From the NCBI GenBank assembly GCA_945891385.1, contig CAMDDJ010000002.1, positions 1 to 64,000 on the forward strand: a stretch of 64,000 bases of DNA. Direction: 5' to 3'. Position 1 is the stretch's first letter; every line of letters begins with the position of its first letter. The notes under the pieces are model-generated. The model saw nothing but the letters and a program-made list of their open reading frames with translations, searched no databases and was not told the DNA's origin. Shown here piece by piece: positions 61,946-64,000 of the stretch. Source of the stretch: Candidatus Kuenenia stuttgartensis. Its GTDB lineage: Bacteria; Planctomycetota; Planctomycetia; Pirellulales; UBA1268. A program made the position numbers and the translations under genes.

Positions 61946-62254
61946 TCAATGGCCCAGATGATTCCTGAGGCCAAACGCTGCGAGGGCTACCCCGGTCAGC
62001 ACGCCAAATAGCAGGAATCCAACGAGAAACAGGCGAGCCCGAGGATGAACCCAAAGGCGGTGGCCAAGTGACGGCGTGCATAGGTGTTTGCTTCGCTGGG
62101 CGTCTTGTCGTGTGTCAGCTGGCCCGCTTGAACTCGCCTCGTCCAGCACAGACAGCACCCGGACACTGATGGGGACAGGCGGAAACGGCCTTGATCGCCG
62201 GGTGTCTTGTGCACGTACCGCCGGCCCCGGATGCGAATACCTCATGGGCTGCAT
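61946..62254 (-). CDS. Possible small tail-anchored membrane protein
   Basis: 102 codons, mostly polar, with one carboxyl-terminal hydrophobic helix (about residues 75-97, LFLVGFLLFGVLTGVALAAFG) ending RNHLGH. The hydrophobic end looks genuine, the amino half does not resemble anything known, and several in-frame starts exist. It lies between the divergent kinase and sigma genes of module 2. It could be a short regulator of that module, or chance coding in a GC-rich strand. Confidence 0.35.
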   Translation of the reverse strand: MQPMRYSHPGPAVRAQDTRRSRPFPPVPISVRVLSVLDEASSSGPADTRQDAQRSKHLCTPSLGHRLWVHPRARLFLVGFLLFGVLTGVALAAFGLRNHLGH

Positions 62255-62550
62255 AACTTGGCTCCTGACATGACTCCGGGCTCTACAAGCGGGGTACTTG
62301 GATGGGCTGGCTGCAGGGCTGGCTCTGGCACCAGTCCCAGAGAAAACACCATGAGTAAGCCGCTAGAAATAAATGGCGAGAATGCCCCCGAAAAAGCGCA
62401 TCTGCTCGTAATTGCCCTGAAAAACAGCGGATTCAGTGGGCCCGCAGCTTGAGCAACACCACATCTCGGGGGGCTGCTCACGCTAGGCTGTGGACGACGG
62501 CCGGCCCCCGATTTGCCCCACTATTCCAGCCCGTTGGCAGCACGCCCCAC

Positions 62551-63195
62551 ATGCCCCACGAAGAACCACCAGAGTCCGAGGAGTCGTACGACGAGATAGC
62601 CGCGTGCCTGAAAGATCTAGCCGCGGGAGACGATGGGGCCAGAACCCGGATCATTGAGATCTGCCACGGCCGGCTTCGTGAACTCTCCAGCAGGCTTTTG
62701 GGAAAGTTTGCCCGGGTTCGTCGCTGGGACAACACAGATGACGTCGCCCAAAACGCGGCCCTCAGGCTCTACCGGGCGCTTGCTGAAGTCGTGCCTGATT
62801 CACCGCGCGGCTTGATGGGCCTGATGGCAACGCAGATTCAGCGGGAACTACTCGATCTGGCCAGAAAGCACTCGGGCCCCATGAGCTACGCGGCTAACCA
62901 TGACACGAACGTCCGAGAGGGCTCAGACGGCGACGTGTATGTGGTCGAAGAAACTCTCCACGAGCCCGAACAGGACGAAGAGCTACCCCTTGATCGCTGG
63001 GAGAGCTTTCATGCAGCTGTCGAGAAACTTCCCGAGGAGCACCGGGAGGTCTTCAAGCTCGCATGGTATCTCGGAATGACCCAGACAGCCGTCGCGGAAG
63101 CCTTGGGAATCTCGCGACGAACAGTCCAAAAGCGCTGGGAAGAAGCCCGGGAGAAAATCCGCCAGCAGATCGATGCGGACTCTGGCGGCGAATAA
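62551..63195 (+). CDS. ECF sigma factor paired with a Ser/Thr kinase, module 2
   Basis: A 214-residue ECF sigma factor, paralogous to the one at 53019. Region 2 contains LRELSSRLLGKFARVRRWDNTDDVAQNAALRLYRAL, and GLMGLMATQIQRELLDLARKHSGP follows. An acidic linker (about 130-150) leads to region 4: LPEEHREVFKLAWYLGMTQTAVAEALGISRRTVQKRWEEAREKI. The start ATG at 62551 (MPHEEPPESEE) was chosen over 62449 because the extra residues look non-coding. Divergent from its kinase, unlike module 1 where the two are adjacent and co-directional. The product probably recognises a dedicated promoter set. Confidence 0.9.
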   Translation: MPHEEPPESEESYDEIAACLKDLAAGDDGARTRIIEICHGRLRELSSRLLGKFARVRRWDNTDDVAQNAALRLYRALAEVVPDSPRGLMGLMATQIQRELLDLARKHSGPMSYAANHDTNVREGSDGDVYVVEETLHEPEQDEELPLDRWESFHAAVEKLPEEHREVFKLAWYLGMTQTAVAEALGISRRTVQKRWEEAREKIRQQIDADSGGE

Positions 63196-64000
63196 CGGGC
63201 TATCGGTAGAAGCCCGAACAACGAGGCCACCACCCAGCACGCAGACAGGAACGAGCGAGAACTGGGTTTGCATAGTCAAGCCACGCCGCTCGAAGGCATG
63301 GCGTAGCGGGTTATTCCGGTGCTCATGGGTGAGCCCCCTTCTCAATCGCGCTCTGAGGGCTTGTCCGGGGCGTCTAGCTTCGGGAGATCTCTGGGCAGCC
63401 ATGCAGGTGAAGGCCCGCTATACGCCATTTCTGGGCTTCCGTTGGCTTTTTTGGCCGCCTTCGAGGTGCGTAGGCGAACCAGAGGGGGGAAGTGGGTTTT
63501 CTTAACAAAACCCGCTTGGGGCTGACCGGGAGCGGCTTTCTGGGGAGCCGTGTGCAGAGTCAAGAAGAGACTCAGCGAAGTTTTGAAGACTTTCCCAAGA
63601 TTCTGATGATTTGTAAGGGCGTAGAGCCAGCAAGACTCGGGGGCTCGCTCAACACGCTGGCAGACATGGGATTATTTGACGCAAAAAGGCTCGCACCGAA
63701 AGTAGGGAGTCGCATCGTGGGGCGGACTGGTTTGCCGACGGTTGCTGGTATGTACTGGAACATCGGGACGTGATTCAGCGACTGGCCCTTTTCGACAACG
63801 ACTTGCTCGGCCACTTGCTCGGGTAAAGAACACGGCCCGAGCTTTCCCTCCAATGTGCCCGGGAAGACTGGTTACGATCGGCGGGAATAATCCCCGTTGT
63901 GTCCGATGGATTGTTTTTCCTACTTCGGTCTTTCTGCTGGTGGTGCCGGTGAGCCGTCAGGCGATCCGGCCCACCCTGAATACCCTATGGGGTGTCAGAC
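63196..64000. other. Right-hand end without a supported gene
   Basis: About 800 bp in which I cannot support a gene. A perfect 7-bp hairpin GGGTTTT-CTTAAC-AAAACCC occupies 63494-63513 without a following T-run. A 31-codon frame from an ATG at 63906 (MDCFSYFGLSAGG) runs off the window and could be the start of a gene; it is too short to judge. Confidence 0.4.

Larger units (their letters stand above)
46974..64000. mobile_element. Probable genomic island (left end at tRNA-Met, right end outside the window)
   Basis: From the tRNA break onward the gene content becomes accessory: signalling modules, small membrane proteins and orphan enzymes, with wider gaps and a visibly lower and more variable GC content than the left 47 kb. 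No integrase, transposase or matching right attachment site is seen before the window ends. The island call rests on the tRNA truncation and the change in content. Confidence 0.5.

Noticed and set aside
62352-62453. 33-codon plus-strand frame (MSKPLEINGENAPEKAH...)
   Set aside because: Plausible amino acid composition but too short, without a clear ribosome-binding site or recognisable family.
63492-63773. 93-codon plus-strand frame near the right end
   Set aside because: No family resemblance and an equally long frame exists on the opposite strand; neither is supported.

Overview
The window looks like a high-GC planctomycete chromosome, probably a Pirellula-type lineage. Several lineage-typical families support this: a DUF1559 pseudopilin with a GYF_2 domain, a BBP7-type outer-membrane barrel, a giant surface protein with the 'LEERRLLA' amino-terminal signature, a head-to-tail double UvrA, long and short NfeD proteins next to a FloA flotillin, and ECF sigma factors beside Ser/Thr kinases.

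Backbone, about 1-46,930 (dense and very GC-rich). On the left are a partial fatty-acid hydroxylase, an RND/MMPL exporter, a secreted protein and an SH3b protein. A four-gene minus-strand membrane operon follows (long NfeD, short NfeD, FloA, an anchored protein), closed by a strong intrinsic terminator. Next come pyrE, a repeat-rich secreted protein, an alpha/beta hydrolase and an ECF sigma/anti-sigma pair. A repeat-rich non-coding stretch and a tRNA-Ala lead to the double-length uvrA, a BBP7 barrel and a 17-kb minus-strand gene of about 5,650 codons. A ThuA-like protein, hflK-hflC, a PI-PLC/Dabb fusion and a pterin dehydratase complete the backbone.

Accessory region, about 46,974-64,000. A tRNA-Met breaks off at the end of its anticodon loop. 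Beyond it the base composition relaxes, spacing loosens and gene content changes. It carries a possible ADP-ribosyltransferase-like protein, two secreted NTF2-like proteins, an acid-ceramidase-like amidase with a LuxR-type HTH protein, a pseudopilin operon, two related ECF-sigma/Ser-Thr-kinase modules, a flavodoxin, a YbhB-like protein with an abnormal carboxyl end, and several membrane proteins. I read this as a genomic island whose far end, and presumably its integrase, lie beyond the window.

The most unusual non-coding features are four copies of an approximately 80-bp intergenic repeat (near 276, 4395, 16184 and 44853) and an array at 16133-16580 of eight hairpins that all present the loop CC-AGGAA/T-GG. 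The loops resemble CsrB/RsmZ sponge RNA, but transcription and strand cannot be shown from sequence. I saw no CRISPR array, rRNA or intact insertion sequence.
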